Shown here: positions 1 through 8,192 of the stretch, piece after piece
How the letters are laid out: each line of letters opens with the position of its first letter
Numbering within the stretch: the first letter of the stretch is position 1
NCBI GenBank assembly: GCA_017617495.1
Contig: JAFZWD010000019.1
Coordinates: 1-35,132 of the forward strand
Source of the DNA: Bacteroidales bacterium
GTDB lineage: Bacteria > Bacteroidota > Bacteroidia > Bacteroidales > UBA932
Length of the DNA: 35,132 nt
Direction: 5' to 3'
Position numbers and translations under genes: made by a program
The notes under the pieces: generated by a model
Told to the model about the DNA's origin: nothing
Databases searched by the model: none
What the model saw: the letters and a program-made list of their open reading frames with translations, nothing else

Positions 1-1776
1 GATAATCACCACGTCACCGGTATAGGTGCTGCTGAGAAGTCCGGCCCAGTGACCGTTGGTGATGAAGGACTTGGTGCTTCTGCCGCCTACTGCAAGGTTC
101 ATGACTTCGGCGTTGTTGCCGAGCTGTTCCGCAAACTTCTGGCCCCAACCTGCCCTCGGATACTCGCTGGATGAGTTGGTGCGGCAGACAGAGTCGCTGG
201 CGAGGAGGAACTTCTTTTTGCCGGCCGGATTGACGGGGTTGTTCTCGTCGGATATCCAGTAGAAAGGCCAGTAATGTACCTGGGCGGCGGTGTGGTACAG
301 GTATACCGTAGCGGCTTCGTCGATGCCTGCAATATCCTCCTCGGATACTGTCATGGTATTCCAGTACTTGGCCCAACCGTCGGAATTGATATTTGAGTCG
401 GTGCGGTTCTCGGTAACGGACGCATCCGCCACTTCCGTGGGAGTCAGTGTCTGCACGACCTTGGCGGTGGTAACGCCGTCGACGGTCTTGACTACTGCCA
501 GCGAGAAAGTGGGAATCGTGCCGCCCCAGGGCGCTCCGTAGAACTTGATTCTGCCGGGCCTGTTGATCTTGAACGAGATGTAGCGGTTTGCAGGAACGAC
601 ATTGGGATAATCTGTGCTCCAGGTAGTAAACTTCTCGCAGGACATGCGGTTGCCGTAGAAACTCAGTCCGGGTCCTCCGTAGGTGACATTGTTTGAAATG
701 ACGGGTTTGGTGATAGTCCTGTTTTCCGCGGCGCTGGTTACGCCATAATCCTTAAGTTCTTCGGTGTCGTATGATGCTCGGCGGGATACACCGGGCTGCA
801 GGCCGTAGTCGAAGGCGGTAGCCTCGCTGGGCCAGGGATCTGCCGCTGCTGGTGTCGGTTTGACGTTCGGGAGCGTATGAGCCACCGCAGTGAACTTTCC
901 GCGCACGATGACCATCTCGCCGGGAAGGCTGACGGTGAAAGGCTCGAGCGAATTTGAACCATCTTCATCTTTGGCTTTAGGGTCTTCCTTAAAGGCGGTA
1001 ATCGTCAGTTTTACGTTGTGGTAAGTACCGGGAAGCATGCCTACATAAACGTAACCGGGTTCGTAGGTAACCCCGTTCTTGTTTGCATAGCGTGTGTTGG
1101 CGGTAATGCTCTTTACGCCGTCCGAAACTATGCTGGCAACAGGATCCTTGCCGGAATAATCGATGCTGATCTTGCCGGCGAGATTCTCGTCGGCAGAAAT
1201 GGTGACGGATTTGATGGCTGCCGAGACGCCGTCCGGGAACTTGCCGACACTGTAGCGCAGATATCCGAGCACCGAACGCATCTTTTTGTCGCCGGGCTTC
1301 ATCACCGCGATGCCCGTGGTGGCGTCGAACGAACTGCTCATGCTGGGCGCCTGGGTGGTCTTGATCGCGAGACTCTCGCCGGAAAGCGTCCATCCGTTGA
1401 GAACCGACTTCTCGCTGCTCGAGCCCTTGCCGGACCAGAGGACCATCTTTATCTTTGCATCGGTGGGCCAGGTGCTGCAGGAGAAACTGCGCGTGGCCGA
1501 TGCCGACGTAGCCGTGCTCGTGAAGTCGTAGCGCTTGCCGGACTCGTCGAACACATAGATAATCTTGTCGGTGCCGGAGGAACTCCAACGGATCTGGGCG
1601 TTGTTCGCCAGATAGGTCTTGGAAGCGTCTGCGTTGTCTTCACTGTCCTCAAAGCCGACCTCGATGGTCTTTGTGATGTAATCTCCCTTTGCTGCCTGCA
1701 CTTCTTTTGCGCAGGAGAAACCGGTCATCATTGCGATGGCGAGGGATGCGATGGATATAGTTCTAAGTTTCATCAT
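1..1776 (-). CDS. Surface lipoprotein with C-terminal SGNH (rhamnogalacturonan acetylesterase-like) domain, 3' end outside window
   Basis: The reading frame is open from ATG at 1776 to the left edge (592 codons), so the protein continues beyond the window. The N-terminus is a lipoprotein signal ending FSC-AKE, which predicts a lipidated Cys and probably surface export. Roughly residues 25-290 are beta-rich and resemble fimbrillin-type N-terminal domains; residues about 300-510 look like a second beta domain. From about residue 517 an SGNH fold begins: KKKFLLASDSV, then YPRAGWGQ and AVGGRSTKSFI, all typical of carbohydrate esterase family 12, which removes acetyl groups from pectic rhamnogalacturonan. 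The last visible residues, YTGDVVII, lead into the expected GHND block, which is not seen. The usual GDS is SDS here. It has its own promoter 15 nt upstream and follows the MBOAT gene by 51 nt. The SGNH assignment is firm; the substrate is inferred. Confidence 0.8.
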   Translation of the reverse strand, partial: MMKLRTISIASLAIAMMTGFSCAKEVQAAKGDYITKTIEVGFEDSEDNADASKTYLANNAQIRWSSSGTDKIIYVFDESGKRYDFTSTATSASATRSFSCSTWPTDAKIKMVLWSGKGSSSEKSVLNGWTLSGESLAIKTTQAPSMSSSFDATTGIAVMKPGDKKMRSVLGYLRYSVGKFPDGVSAAIKSVTISADENLAGKISIDYSGKDPVASIVSDGVKSITANTRYANKNGVTYEPGYVYVGMLPGTYHNVKLTITAFKEDPKAKDEDGSNSLEPFTVSLPGEMVIVRGKFTAVAHTLPNVKPTPAAADPWPSEATAFDYGLQPGVSRRASYDTEELKDYGVTSAAENRTITKPVISNNVTYGGPGLSFYGNRMSCEKFTTWSTDYPNVVPANRYISFKINRPGRIKFYGAPWGGTIPTFSLAVVKTVDGVTTAKVVQTLTPTEVADASVTENRTDSNINSDGWAKYWNTMTVSEEDIAGIDEAATVYLYHTAAQVHYWPFYWISDENNPVNPAGKKKFLLASDSVCRTNSSSEYPRAGWGQKFAEQLGNNAEVMNLAVGGRSTKSFITNGHWAGLLSSTYTGDVVII

Positions 1777-1791
1777 ATGCGGATTAACCCA

Positions 1792-1799
1792 CAAATATG
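1792..1799 (-). promoter_or_regulatory. Probable -7 box for the SGNH lipoprotein gene
   Basis: Read on the minus strand the sequence is CATATTTG, one mismatch from the Bacteroidota consensus TAnnTTTG, ending 15 nt before the ATG. The 51-nt gap after the MBOAT stop codon holds no other recognisable signal. Confidence 0.5.
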
Positions 1800-1827
1800 C
1801 GAATTATTCCGCACTAATGCAAGAGCA

Positions 1828-3756
1828 TTAGAACTGGAAGTAGATGAAGCTCTGGAGCCCTGCGGTGATGAACTGATAGATGATAAAGACCGCCAGCAGC
1901 ACTGCCAGGGCCATCAGTCCGACAGGCATCCGCGAGAACCAGATGCGGTAGCGGCGCTTGAAGCGGTCGGGCAGCCAGTGCACCAGCATGCCCAGCGCGA
2001 ATACGATGAGCACCGCCGCGTGCTGCTTCGCCATCGCCGGAATCAGCGACAGGTCCCACGCTCCGCCGATGCGTTCAATCATGTTCTTGGCGGTATTCCA
2101 GGCCGTTTCGTTGGCTATTGCCGGGTCCAGGTTCGACCCGCTCCGGAAGAACAATCTGGTAAACGTTATAAACACGAAGGTTTGCGCCACCGCCCAGGCA
2201 TTGCCCAGCCATCCGGCCGCCGCAGCGCTGGCCTTTCGGGACGGCAGGCGTTTTGCCTGCCAGCAGCCCTTCGGCTGCATTATTAGGGGTTCCTCCCCTA
2301 ATGTACCCCGTTGCCCTTTGCCCAACGCGGAGGGGACGAGGCGGCAGGAAGCTTGTAACAGCGCTCCAAGCGTAGTGATGAGCATCCAGACGAAGAAGAT
2401 GTTCCAGACGGGAGCGGGGAAGTAGCGGGCAATGAGCCAGAGCGCAAAGGTGACGGCGGCGGAGATGAGGACGCGGGTGCGGGGCGACCAGCCGCTCCAG
2501 AACTTGTAGATGATCATTCCGAGCCCGTTAAGCCCGCCCCAGATCATAAAATTCCAGCTCGCCCCATGCCAGAGCCCTCCCAGCAGCATAGTATTCATCG
2601 AGTTGACATTGGTCACAATCTTGCGGGTATTCTCCTTCGAGCGCCGCGCGGCAATAACCAGCACCAGCGCGATAACCGCTACAATCACCCCGACAACGGG
2701 CATGCCGCTGAGGAACACTCCGATGAGGGTAATGGCGCCGATACAGATCCAGGTGGCCGGAGTGCCGTTGCGGTTGCCTCCGAGAGGGATGTAGAGGTAG
2801 TCCTTGAGCCAACTGGAGAGCGAGATGTGCCAGCGCTTCCAGAACTGCCCGGCGTTGGTGGCCTTGTAAGGAGAATTGAAGTTGAGCGGCAGCCAGAAGC
2901 CGAGGAGCATCGCCACGCCGGTGGCAATGTCGGTATAACCCGAGAAGTCGGCGTAAACCTGCAGCGAGTAGCAGAACAGCGCGCAAAGATTCTCGAAGCC
3001 GGTGTAGAGCAGCGGATTCTCGAACACCCGGTCGCATAGGTTTACCGCAATGAAGTCGCTGAGTATCAGCTTTTTAGCAAGACCGTTGAGAATCCAGAAA
3101 ACTGCGATTCCGAACCAGCGCCGGCTAAGGTTGAACGGCCTGTGCAGCTGCGGGATGAACTCCGGCGCGCGGACGATCGGCCCCGCCACCAGCTGCGGGA
3201 AGAAGCTCAGGTAAAAGCCAAAATCGAGGAAGTTCCGTACGGGCTCGACCTTCCCCTTCTTTACATCCACCACATAACTTATCGCCTGGAAGGTAAAGAA
3301 AGAGATGCCTACCGGCAGGAAAATGCTTCCTCCGGTGAAGATGTCCTTGACCTGCAACTCCAGCCCGAAGAGGCTGTTAACCGCGTCCGCGAAGAAGTAG
3401 GCGTATTTGTAGTAACCCAGCACCAGCAGGTCCACCGCCACGCTGAGCACCAGCAGCGCCGTGCGAAGGCGTTCCCGCCGGATGCGCGGCATCAAATGAG
3501 CCGCAAAATAATTATAGGTAATGACGAACAGCAGCAACAGCAGGAACACTCCGCTGGTCTTGTAGTAGAACCAAAGGCTGCAGCCGAAGAGCCATGCGTT
3601 GCGGATGTGCAACTTGTCGCGGCGGATGAGCGAGAAGCCGCCGTAGACCAGTGCCAGGAAGGCCCAGAACCAGAACTGCGTGAACAGCAGCGGATGGGCC
3701 TGGTCGAAGCCGAACAGGCGGTGGCAGAAATCCGTTATGAGGGCTCCGTCGTTCAT
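1828..3756 (-). CDS. MBOAT-family membrane O-acyltransferase (AlgI/DltB-like) with in-frame palindromic insert
   Basis: This 642-aa polytopic protein matches MBOAT enzymes that move acyl (usually acetyl) groups across the membrane onto extracellular polysaccharide. Family signatures are visible: FLPVGISFFTFQAISY (about 147-161), SFFPQLVAGPIVR (about 184-196), YADFSGYTDIA (268-278), FWKRWHISLSSWLKDYLYIPLGG (about 305-327) and GGLWHGASWNF (393-403) with the catalytic His398. ATG at 3756 overlaps the upstream SGNH stop by ATGA, indicating translational coupling. Residues about 469-519, in a hydrophilic loop before the conserved FVFITFTRLFFRSGS segment, do not fit the family and coincide with hairpin-rich DNA (2200-2352); without them the length is the usual 590 or so. 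The frame remains open, so the gene is probably functional. The acyl acceptor is unknown. Confidence 0.93.
   Translation of the reverse strand: MNDGALITDFCHRLFGFDQAHPLLFTQFWFWAFLALVYGGFSLIRRDKLHIRNAWLFGCSLWFYYKTSGVFLLLLLFVITYNYFAAHLMPRIRRERLRTALLVLSVAVDLLVLGYYKYAYFFADAVNSLFGLELQVKDIFTGGSIFLPVGISFFTFQAISYVVDVKKGKVEPVRNFLDFGFYLSFFPQLVAGPIVRAPEFIPQLHRPFNLSRRWFGIAVFWILNGLAKKLILSDFIAVNLCDRVFENPLLYTGFENLCALFCYSLQVYADFSGYTDIATGVAMLLGFWLPLNFNSPYKATNAGQFWKRWHISLSSWLKDYLYIPLGGNRNGTPATWICIGAITLIGVFLSGMPVVGVIVAVIALVLVIAARRSKENTRKIVTNVNSMNTMLLGGLWHGASWNFMIWGGLNGLGMIIYKFWSGWSPRTRVLISAAVTFALWLIARYFPAPVWNIFFVWMLITTLGALLQASCRLVPSALGKGQRGTLGEEPLIMQPKGCWQAKRLPSRKASAAAAGWLGNAWAVAQTFVFITFTRLFFRSGSNLDPAIANETAWNTAKNMIERIGGAWDLSLIPAMAKQHAAVLIVFALGMLVHWLPDRFKRRYRIWFSRMPVGLMALAVLLAVFIIYQFITAGLQSFIYFQF
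2200..2352. repeat. In-frame palindromic element (type 2) inside the MBOAT gene
   Basis: Three perfect hairpins stand next to each other: GGCAGGC/GCCTGCC at 2243-2261 (loop 5), GCAGCC/GGCTGC at 2263-2278 (loop 4) and ATTAGGGG/CCCCTAAT at 2282-2302 (loop 5). A weaker dyad CGTTG/CAACG follows near 2310-2328. On the gene strand the block encodes VPSALGKGQRGTLGEEP and a basic tail, about 50 residues absent from typical MBOAT proteins. A neighbouring frame has a TAG stop here, so the frame used is one that keeps the gene open. The outer limits are estimated from where family similarity stops. Confidence 0.75.
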
Positions 3757-5189
3757 TCGCTGCGCAGGTATTCTTCTGCCGCGCTCTCGCCGAGCTGTCG
3801 GCGCAGGCGGTAAAGGTCGTAATAAAGAAGGATGGCGTCCGCAAGCTTGCGGCCCATTATATCGGCCCCGGCGGGGGTGAAGTGGATGTAGTCCTGCCCG
3901 GCGAGCGGCGGATTATGGGCCACCCACTGCTTCATCGAGCCGCTTCCTCCCATAATTGAGAAGATGTCCCAGTAGGCGTCGCCGTGGCTGAGCGCAAGGT
4001 TGCGCAGGGAGTCCACGACCTCGGGCAGACGCTTGTAGGAGAGGATGCGGCCGTCCGAGTCGCGGCACATGTCCGAGGGGCCGATGAAGAGGATTTTAAC
4101 TTCGGGCGCTACCGCCTGGAAGTAGTCGAGCTGCCGCCGGAGCTGGTCCATATAGTCCGCGATGCGCTTGTCGCTGCGCAGATAAGGCATGGAGTTGCCC
4201 CCGAACTGCAGGATCAGCAGCCTGGTGCCGCCTATGCGCAGGGCGTCACCGATGGAGGCCTTGTCAATGGCGGTAAATTCCGTGCCGGAGGAGCCGCGCA
4301 GGGGCATATTGTCCACCGCGATGCCACCGGCCGCATCGTCCAGCATTATGCCGTAGATCTCTGCCTGTCCTTCGAAGCGAAGCGTCCCCTTCCTGGCGGG
4401 CCGGGGCAGATTCCAGGAGAGAAGCTTGACCCCGCTCTCGCCGGCGGGAACAGCCTGCGGCGCGAGCCTGAAAGTATCTACCTGGAGCCTTGCGCGGATG
4501 CCGAATCCTGCCTTGGGCGCGAGCAGCACGCTCACTTTGGAGAAGTTGCGCACGTTGTCGGCGGTGCTGCGCTGCATCGGGGCGCGGAAGGTAACCGCGG
4601 CGCTGCCGTGCACCTCGCAGAGCTGGGCCATCAGGCCGTAACGCCGGTGAGGAGCCTTGCGGGTGGTGGAATCGCCATACATCGTATAGTGCACGATATT
4701 GCCCTCCGCCGAATGGAAGACGGAGGCCGACGGCACGTTGCTCATTGCCGGGAAGATGCCGGTGCCGCTGCCGCCGAAGCGCTCCTGGAGCGCGGTGCGA
4801 AGGTTGGCCGACATGCGGTCCATCTCGATCTGGGAGTCGCCGTAGTAGCTTATGCGCAGGGTGGTGCTGTCGCGGGCGGCCGTCTCGAAGGCCTCGAACA
4901 CGCCGTCCAGCCAGCGCCAGTCGCCGTCCGGGAAATAAATTCTTGCAGGATTGCTGCGGATGAATTCGCGGCAGCCCGAGAGGCTCGCCGAGTCGGCCCC
5001 GCTGATGCTGCGCAGGGCCGCTTCGAGGTCGGGAACATCCTCGCCAAGGCGCTCAAGGTCGGCTTCGCGCGACAGGAAACGCCAGGTCCTGCCCGCCATC
5101 CTTACCCCCGAAGCCGGAAAAACCGCCCACGCGATTCCCATCAGCGCCAGCACGGAAAAGATGAAGGCGAGGACCCCGGAGCGGTTCAT
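3753..5189 (-). CDS. SGNH/GDSL hydrolase-fold partner of the MBOAT acyltransferase
   Basis: The 478-aa protein has an N-terminal membrane anchor or signal segment (residues about 5-25) and an SGNH hydrolase fold. Visible blocks are YYGDSQIE with nucleophile Ser119, LQFGGNSM (327-334) carrying the oxyanion Gly/Asn, and DYIHFTPAG with Asp433 and His436 of the catalytic triad. SGNH proteins encoded beside an MBOAT (as AlgJ/AlgX beside AlgI, or PatB beside PatA) transfer acetyl groups in the periplasm to polysaccharide. The stop codon overlaps the MBOAT start by 4 nt, and the ATG lies only 12 nt after the carbamoyltransferase stop with no TAnnTTTG box between, so it is probably carried on the arginine deiminase transcript. 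Enzyme class is well supported; the acceptor glycan is unknown. Confidence 0.88.
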   Translation of the reverse strand: MNRSGVLAFIFSVLALMGIAWAVFPASGVRMAGRTWRFLSREADLERLGEDVPDLEAALRSISGADSASLSGCREFIRSNPARIYFPDGDWRWLDGVFEAFETAARDSTTLRISYYGDSQIEMDRMSANLRTALQERFGGSGTGIFPAMSNVPSASVFHSAEGNIVHYTMYGDSTTRKAPHRRYGLMAQLCEVHGSAAVTFRAPMQRSTADNVRNFSKVSVLLAPKAGFGIRARLQVDTFRLAPQAVPAGESGVKLLSWNLPRPARKGTLRFEGQAEIYGIMLDDAAGGIAVDNMPLRGSSGTEFTAIDKASIGDALRIGGTRLLILQFGGNSMPYLRSDKRIADYMDQLRRQLDYFQAVAPEVKILFIGPSDMCRDSDGRILSYKRLPEVVDSLRNLALSHGDAYWDIFSIMGGSGSMKQWVAHNPPLAGQDYIHFTPAGADIMGRKLADAILLYYDLYRLRRQLGESAAEEYLRSE

Positions 5190-5201
5190 TATAAGTTTGT
5201 A

Positions 5202-6203
5202 TTAGTCGCCGAGCGTGGCAACCATCACAGCCTTGATGGTGTGCATGCGGTTCTCGGCCTCGTCGAACACTATGCTCGCCGGGCTTTCGAACACGTCCTC
5301 GGTAACCTCAATGCCGTCCAGGCCGAACTTTTTATGAACGTCGCGGCCGGCCTGCGTTTCGAGGTTATGATAAGAGGGAAGGCAGTGCATGAACTTGCAG
5401 TCCGGGTTGCCGGTGCGCTTCATCAGCGAAGCGTTCACCTGGTAGGGCAGAAGCATTGCGATACGTTCCTTCCAGACCTCGTCGGGTTCGCCCATCGACA
5501 CCCAGATGTCGGTGTACACGAAATCGCAGCCCTTCACTCCGGCGTCCACGTCGTCGGTGATGGTGATGCGGGCCCCTGTCTCTTTTGCCACCTCGCGGCA
5601 CTGTGCCACGAGTTCAGAGGCGGGCTGCAGGGGCTTCGGAGCCACGATGCGCACATCCATTCCCATCTTCGCGCCGCCTACCAGCAGCGAGTTGCCCATA
5701 TTGTAGCGGGCGTCGCCCAGATATGCGTAGGTGACCTTTTCAAGCGGTTTTCCGGCATGCTCACGCATGGTCAGGAAGTCCGCCAGAATCTGCGTGGGAT
5801 GGAACTCGTTGGTGAGGCCGTTCCAAACCGGCACTCCGGAATACTCCGCAAGTTCCTCCACGGTCTTCTGCGCGAAGCCGCGGTACTCGATGCCGTTGTA
5901 CATACGCCCAAGCACTCGGGCGGTGTCTTTCATCGACTCCTTGATGCCGATCTGCGAGCCGGTGGGGCCCAGATAAGTGACGTGCGCGCCCTGGTCGTAA
6001 GCCGCCACTTCGAAGGAGCAGCGGGTGCGGGTGGATGTCTTTTCGAAGATGAGGGCGATGTTGCGGCCCTTCATTTTCTGCACTTCGGTGCCGGCCTTTT
6101 TAGCCGCCTTGAGCTCGGCGGCGAGGTCCAGCAGGTATCGTATTTCTTCCGGGGTAAAATCCAGCAGCTTAAGGAAGCTGCGGTTCTTGAGATTAACTGC
6201 CAT
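5202..6203 (-). CDS. arcB: Ornithine carbamoyltransferase, probably catabolic (arginine deiminase pathway)
   Basis: The 333-aa enzyme catalyses ornithine plus carbamoyl phosphate to citrulline, or the reverse phosphorolysis in arginine catabolism. Residues 57-61 (STRTR) bind carbamoyl phosphate, HPTQ is at 135-138, the ornithine loop D..VSMG is at 232-238 and HCLP is at 273-276. Length matches the family (about 334). I place the start at ATG 6203, giving [16 protein letters not shown]; an upstream in-frame extension has no family similarity. It lies 11 nt after carbamate kinase and third in an amidinotransferase-kinase-transferase cluster, which argues for the catabolic role (arcB) rather than biosynthetic argF. 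Bacteroidetes often make arginine through the acetylornithine or succinylornithine form instead; this enzyme has the ordinary ornithine SMG loop. Confidence 0.92.
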   Translation of the reverse strand: MAVNLKNRSFLKLLDFTPEEIRYLLDLAAELKAAKKAGTEVQKMKGRNIALIFEKTSTRTRCSFEVAAYDQGAHVTYLGPTGSQIGIKESMKDTARVLGRMYNGIEYRGFAQKTVEELAEYSGVPVWNGLTNEFHPTQILADFLTMREHAGKPLEKVTYAYLGDARYNMGNSLLVGGAKMGMDVRIVAPKPLQPASELVAQCREVAKETGARITITDDVDAGVKGCDFVYTDIWVSMGEPDEVWKERIAMLLPYQVNASLMKRTGNPDCKFMHCLPSYHNLETQAGRDVHKKFGLDGIEVTEDVFESPASIVFDEAENRMHTIKAVMVATLGD

Positions 6204-6214
6204 TGTATTGATAA

Positions 6215-7231
6215 TTAAGGGATTATTCTTGTTCCGCAGGCGCTGTCGCCAAGCTTGCCCGCCTCGGTTATTATGCACTGCCGGCCGCTTTCGCGCACGA
6301 ACCTGATGCCTGCGCGCACCTTGGGGGCCATGGAGCCTTCGGCGAACTGGCCCTGTGCCAGATACTCTTCAGCCTCGGCCACGGTCATGGTATCGAGAGC
6401 TTTCTGGCCGGGTTTGTTGAAGTTGATGTACACCTTCGGTACGTCCGTCAGGATGTAGAATTCGTCGGCGCCTATGCAGATGGCCGCCAGCGCGCTCGCC
6501 AGGTCCTTGTCGATGACCGCCTCCACTCCGTCGTGGCCCTCGGCCGTCGCCACCACCGGTATTCCGCCGCCCCCGACCGTCACCACGATGTTCCCCTCGC
6601 GTGCTAGCTTCTGGACTATGTCAATATTGTTGATCTTTATTGGCTTGGGGCTGGCAACTACTTTTCTCCATCCGCGACCTCCAGGGTCTTCGCGATAGGC
6701 GGGGGCGCCATTGCCCAGCGGGAGGGGAATGCCGGAGTCGGGCTCCCCTTGCGGGACCCGGACCGGCCCTTTTCCCGACGCGGAAAGCCTTGCGGGTGCG
6801 CCCCCGACAGGGCATTCCTTGTAGTAAGGCCCTACCGGCTTGGTGGGATTGGCAAAGCCGGGGTCGTTGGCGTCGACTTCGACGCGGGTGACGAGCGAAA
6901 CGACGGGGCGGTCGAGCCCGGCGAGGCGGAGCTCTTTTTCGAGCCCGGTCTCGATAAGGTATGCTATCGAACCCTGCGTTTCGGCACCGCAGAAATCCAT
7001 CGGCATGGCCTGAAGGCCGTGCAGCTGGCGGCCGGCATCGTGCCGCAGCAGGGCGTTGCCTACCTGGGGCCCGTTGCCGTGACCGATAACTATGCCGTAT
7101 CCCTGTTTGACAAGGCCGCAGAGCTGGCGGCAGGCGTCGCGCACATTGGCGAGCTGCTCTTCGTAGGTGCCTTTCTGTCCGGCGCGGAGCAGCGCGTTGC
7201 CGCCGAAGGCGATCATTGCAAGTTTATCCAT
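6215..7231 (-). CDS. arcC: Carbamate kinase with in-frame palindromic insert
   Basis: The 338-aa protein makes ATP and carbamate from carbamoyl phosphate and ADP, the energy-yielding last step of the arginine deiminase pathway. Family signatures are IAFGGNALL at the N-terminus, GHGNGPQVG (50-58), [10 protein letters not shown] (128-137), [13 protein letters not shown] (185-197), [11 protein letters not shown] (217-227) and DKDLASALA (241-249). Usual length is about 310-315; the excess lies at residues about 140-179, between PYYKE and [10 protein letters not shown], where family members have about 16 residues. That stretch is encoded by GC-rich repeat-like DNA (6695-6814) and falls in the protruding lid subdomain rather than the core. 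It starts 1 nt after the amidinotransferase stop. Catalytic segments are intact, so activity is likely. Confidence 0.92.
   Translation of the reverse strand: MDKLAMIAFGGNALLRAGQKGTYEEQLANVRDACRQLCGLVKQGYGIVIGHGNGPQVGNALLRHDAGRQLHGLQAMPMDFCGAETQGSIAYLIETGLEKELRLAGLDRPVVSLVTRVEVDANDPGFANPTKPVGPYYKECPVGGAPARLSASGKGPVRVPQGEPDSGIPLPLGNGAPAYREDPGGRGWRKVVASPKPIKINNIDIVQKLAREGNIVVTVGGGGIPVVATAEGHDGVEAVIDKDLASALAAICIGADEFYILTDVPKVYINFNKPGQKALDTMTVAEAEEYLAQGQFAEGSMAPKVRAGIRFVRESGRQCIITEAGKLGDSACGTRIIP
6695..6814. repeat. In-frame palindromic element (type 2) inside arcC
   Basis: The block is bounded by a perfect 9-bp inverted repeat, CGGGGGCGC at 6700-6708 and GCGCCCCCG at 6798-6806. On the gene strand it encodes [10 protein letters not shown] and, further on, GIPLPLGNG, both resembling the VPSALGKG motif of the element in the MBOAT gene and read in the same frame. 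The DNA match is TTGCCCAGCG-GGAGGGGA here against TTGCCCAACGCGGAGGGGA in MBOAT. Limits are estimated from where carbamate kinase similarity breaks off. Confidence 0.65.
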
Positions 7232-7232
7232 A

Positions 7233-8147
7233 TCAGTCGCGCCTTAAAGGAAGGGTGGAGCAGCGCAGAAGGCCGCCCATCTTGGAAATCTCGCGGTAAG
7301 GAACCGTCTCCACGGTCATGCCCCAGATATTGCGCAGGTGGTCGTTCAGGCGGGTGAAATGCTCCTCGGTCACAACCACATCTTCGGAAATTGAAAAGAC
7401 GTTGCTGTTCATCCAGTACATCTCGTCCTGGGTGAGTTCGAACACATTCTCGGGCCCGAACAGGTTCACCAGATGCTGTACGTCGCGGGGGTTCATGAAG
7501 CCGTCGCGGTAGATTATGGCCTTGTCGCGGCCCACCGGCATGAATGTGCAGTCCAGATGCAGGATGCCCTCGCGCGGGTCGGTATCGCTCTTCTTGAGGT
7601 TGAGGGGGATAATCTTCTTGTCGGGGAAGATCATCTTAAGATAGTCGACGGCCAGGCGGTTGGTGCGGGCGGTCTTGACCGACGGATAGTCCGCAAAGTC
7701 GTACTGCCCAAGGAAGATGAAGTCGTGCCAGAGAATGACGTCGCCGCCCTCAACATGCACGGTTTCGGGCAGGTTGTAGATATTCTTGTAGTGGATGCGG
7801 CTGTAGATGCTGCCGTAGGCGTCGATCTCGGCCTGACGGTCGGGGATTATGTTGGAAACGATAATCTTGTCGTCGATCACAAAGCCCACGTCGCGGGCGA
7901 ACACCTGGTTGCAGTCGGGCACCAGTTCGGGGCGGTAGACCGCCACGTCGTATTTGTGGAGCACCGCCAGGAAGGCGTCCATCTCGTGCACGATATCTTT
8001 TTCGGCGGGGTATACGCCGTTCGCTACGGATTCGTAGGATTTACTGTCGAAGGTTTCGTCAAGTGTCGGAACCGGACCGTTGGAATACGGCAGGCCAAGA
8101 ACAACTTCGCGCAGCCTTCCGGTCTCGGATGTTACATGCAGTTTCAT
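7233..8147 (-). CDS. Arginine deiminase-type amidinotransferase-superfamily hydrolase
   Basis: The 304-aa protein belongs to the guanidine-modifying superfamily (arginine deiminase, DDAH, amidinotransferase). It shows FARDVGF (83-89), VEGGDV (132-137), HLDCTFMPVG with His197, and the nucleophile Cys296 in LRCSTLPL. It is much shorter than classical ArcA (about 400 aa) and matches a compact Bacteroidota family usually annotated only as amidinotransferase. Its place one base ahead of carbamate kinase and before ornithine carbamoyltransferase implies arginine deimination to citrulline and ammonia. The start is ATG 8147 (MKLHVTSETG); the TTG at 8156 overlaps the -7 box and is unlikely. Transcription should begin at or within a few bases of this ATG. 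Substrate (arginine against a methylated or other guanidine) is inferred from context. Confidence 0.85.
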   Translation of the reverse strand: MKLHVTSETGRLREVVLGLPYSNGPVPTLDETFDSKSYESVANGVYPAEKDIVHEMDAFLAVLHKYDVAVYRPELVPDCNQVFARDVGFVIDDKIIVSNIIPDRQAEIDAYGSIYSRIHYKNIYNLPETVHVEGGDVILWHDFIFLGQYDFADYPSVKTARTNRLAVDYLKMIFPDKKIIPLNLKKSDTDPREGILHLDCTFMPVGRDKAIIYRDGFMNPRDVQHLVNLFGPENVFELTQDEMYWMNSNVFSISEDVVVTEEHFTRLNDHLRNIWGMTVETVPYREISKMGGLLRCSTLPLRRD

Positions 8148-8153
8148 AGAATG

Positions 8154-8161
8154 CAAAGATA
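8154..8161 (-). promoter_or_regulatory. -7 box of the arginine deiminase-type operon
   Basis: Minus-strand TATCTTTG matches TAnnTTTG exactly and ends only 6 nt before the ATG at 8147, so the transcript is leaderless or nearly so. The opposing ispD box is only 13 nt away, and the upstream parts of the two promoters must overlap. Confidence 0.75.
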
Positions 8162-8174
8162 AGATAAAATAACG

Positions 8175-8182
8175 TATCTTTG
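8175..8182 (+). promoter_or_regulatory. -7 box of ispD
   Basis: TATCTTTG matches the consensus exactly and ends 10 nt before the ispD ATG, giving a leader of only a few nucleotides. Confidence 0.75.
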
Positions 8183-8192
8183 CCTACGGCAT

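Noticed and set aside
3984-6218. A 744-codon open frame on the plus strand opposite the SGNH and carbamoyltransferase genes
   Set aside because: It is a shadow of GC-rich codon use: His/Arg/Gly/Ala-rich with no family motif, no promoter, and it crosses two genes whose products are clearly recognised.
6695-6814. Frameshift or assembly error as the cause of the odd arcC segment
   Set aside because: The frame is the same on both sides and conserved motifs continue on either flank, so an in-frame insertion or replacement explains it better.
8148-8156. TTG start for the amidinotransferase gene, three codons upstream of the ATG
   Set aside because: The TTG overlaps the -7 promoter box, and family similarity starts at MKLHVTSETG.
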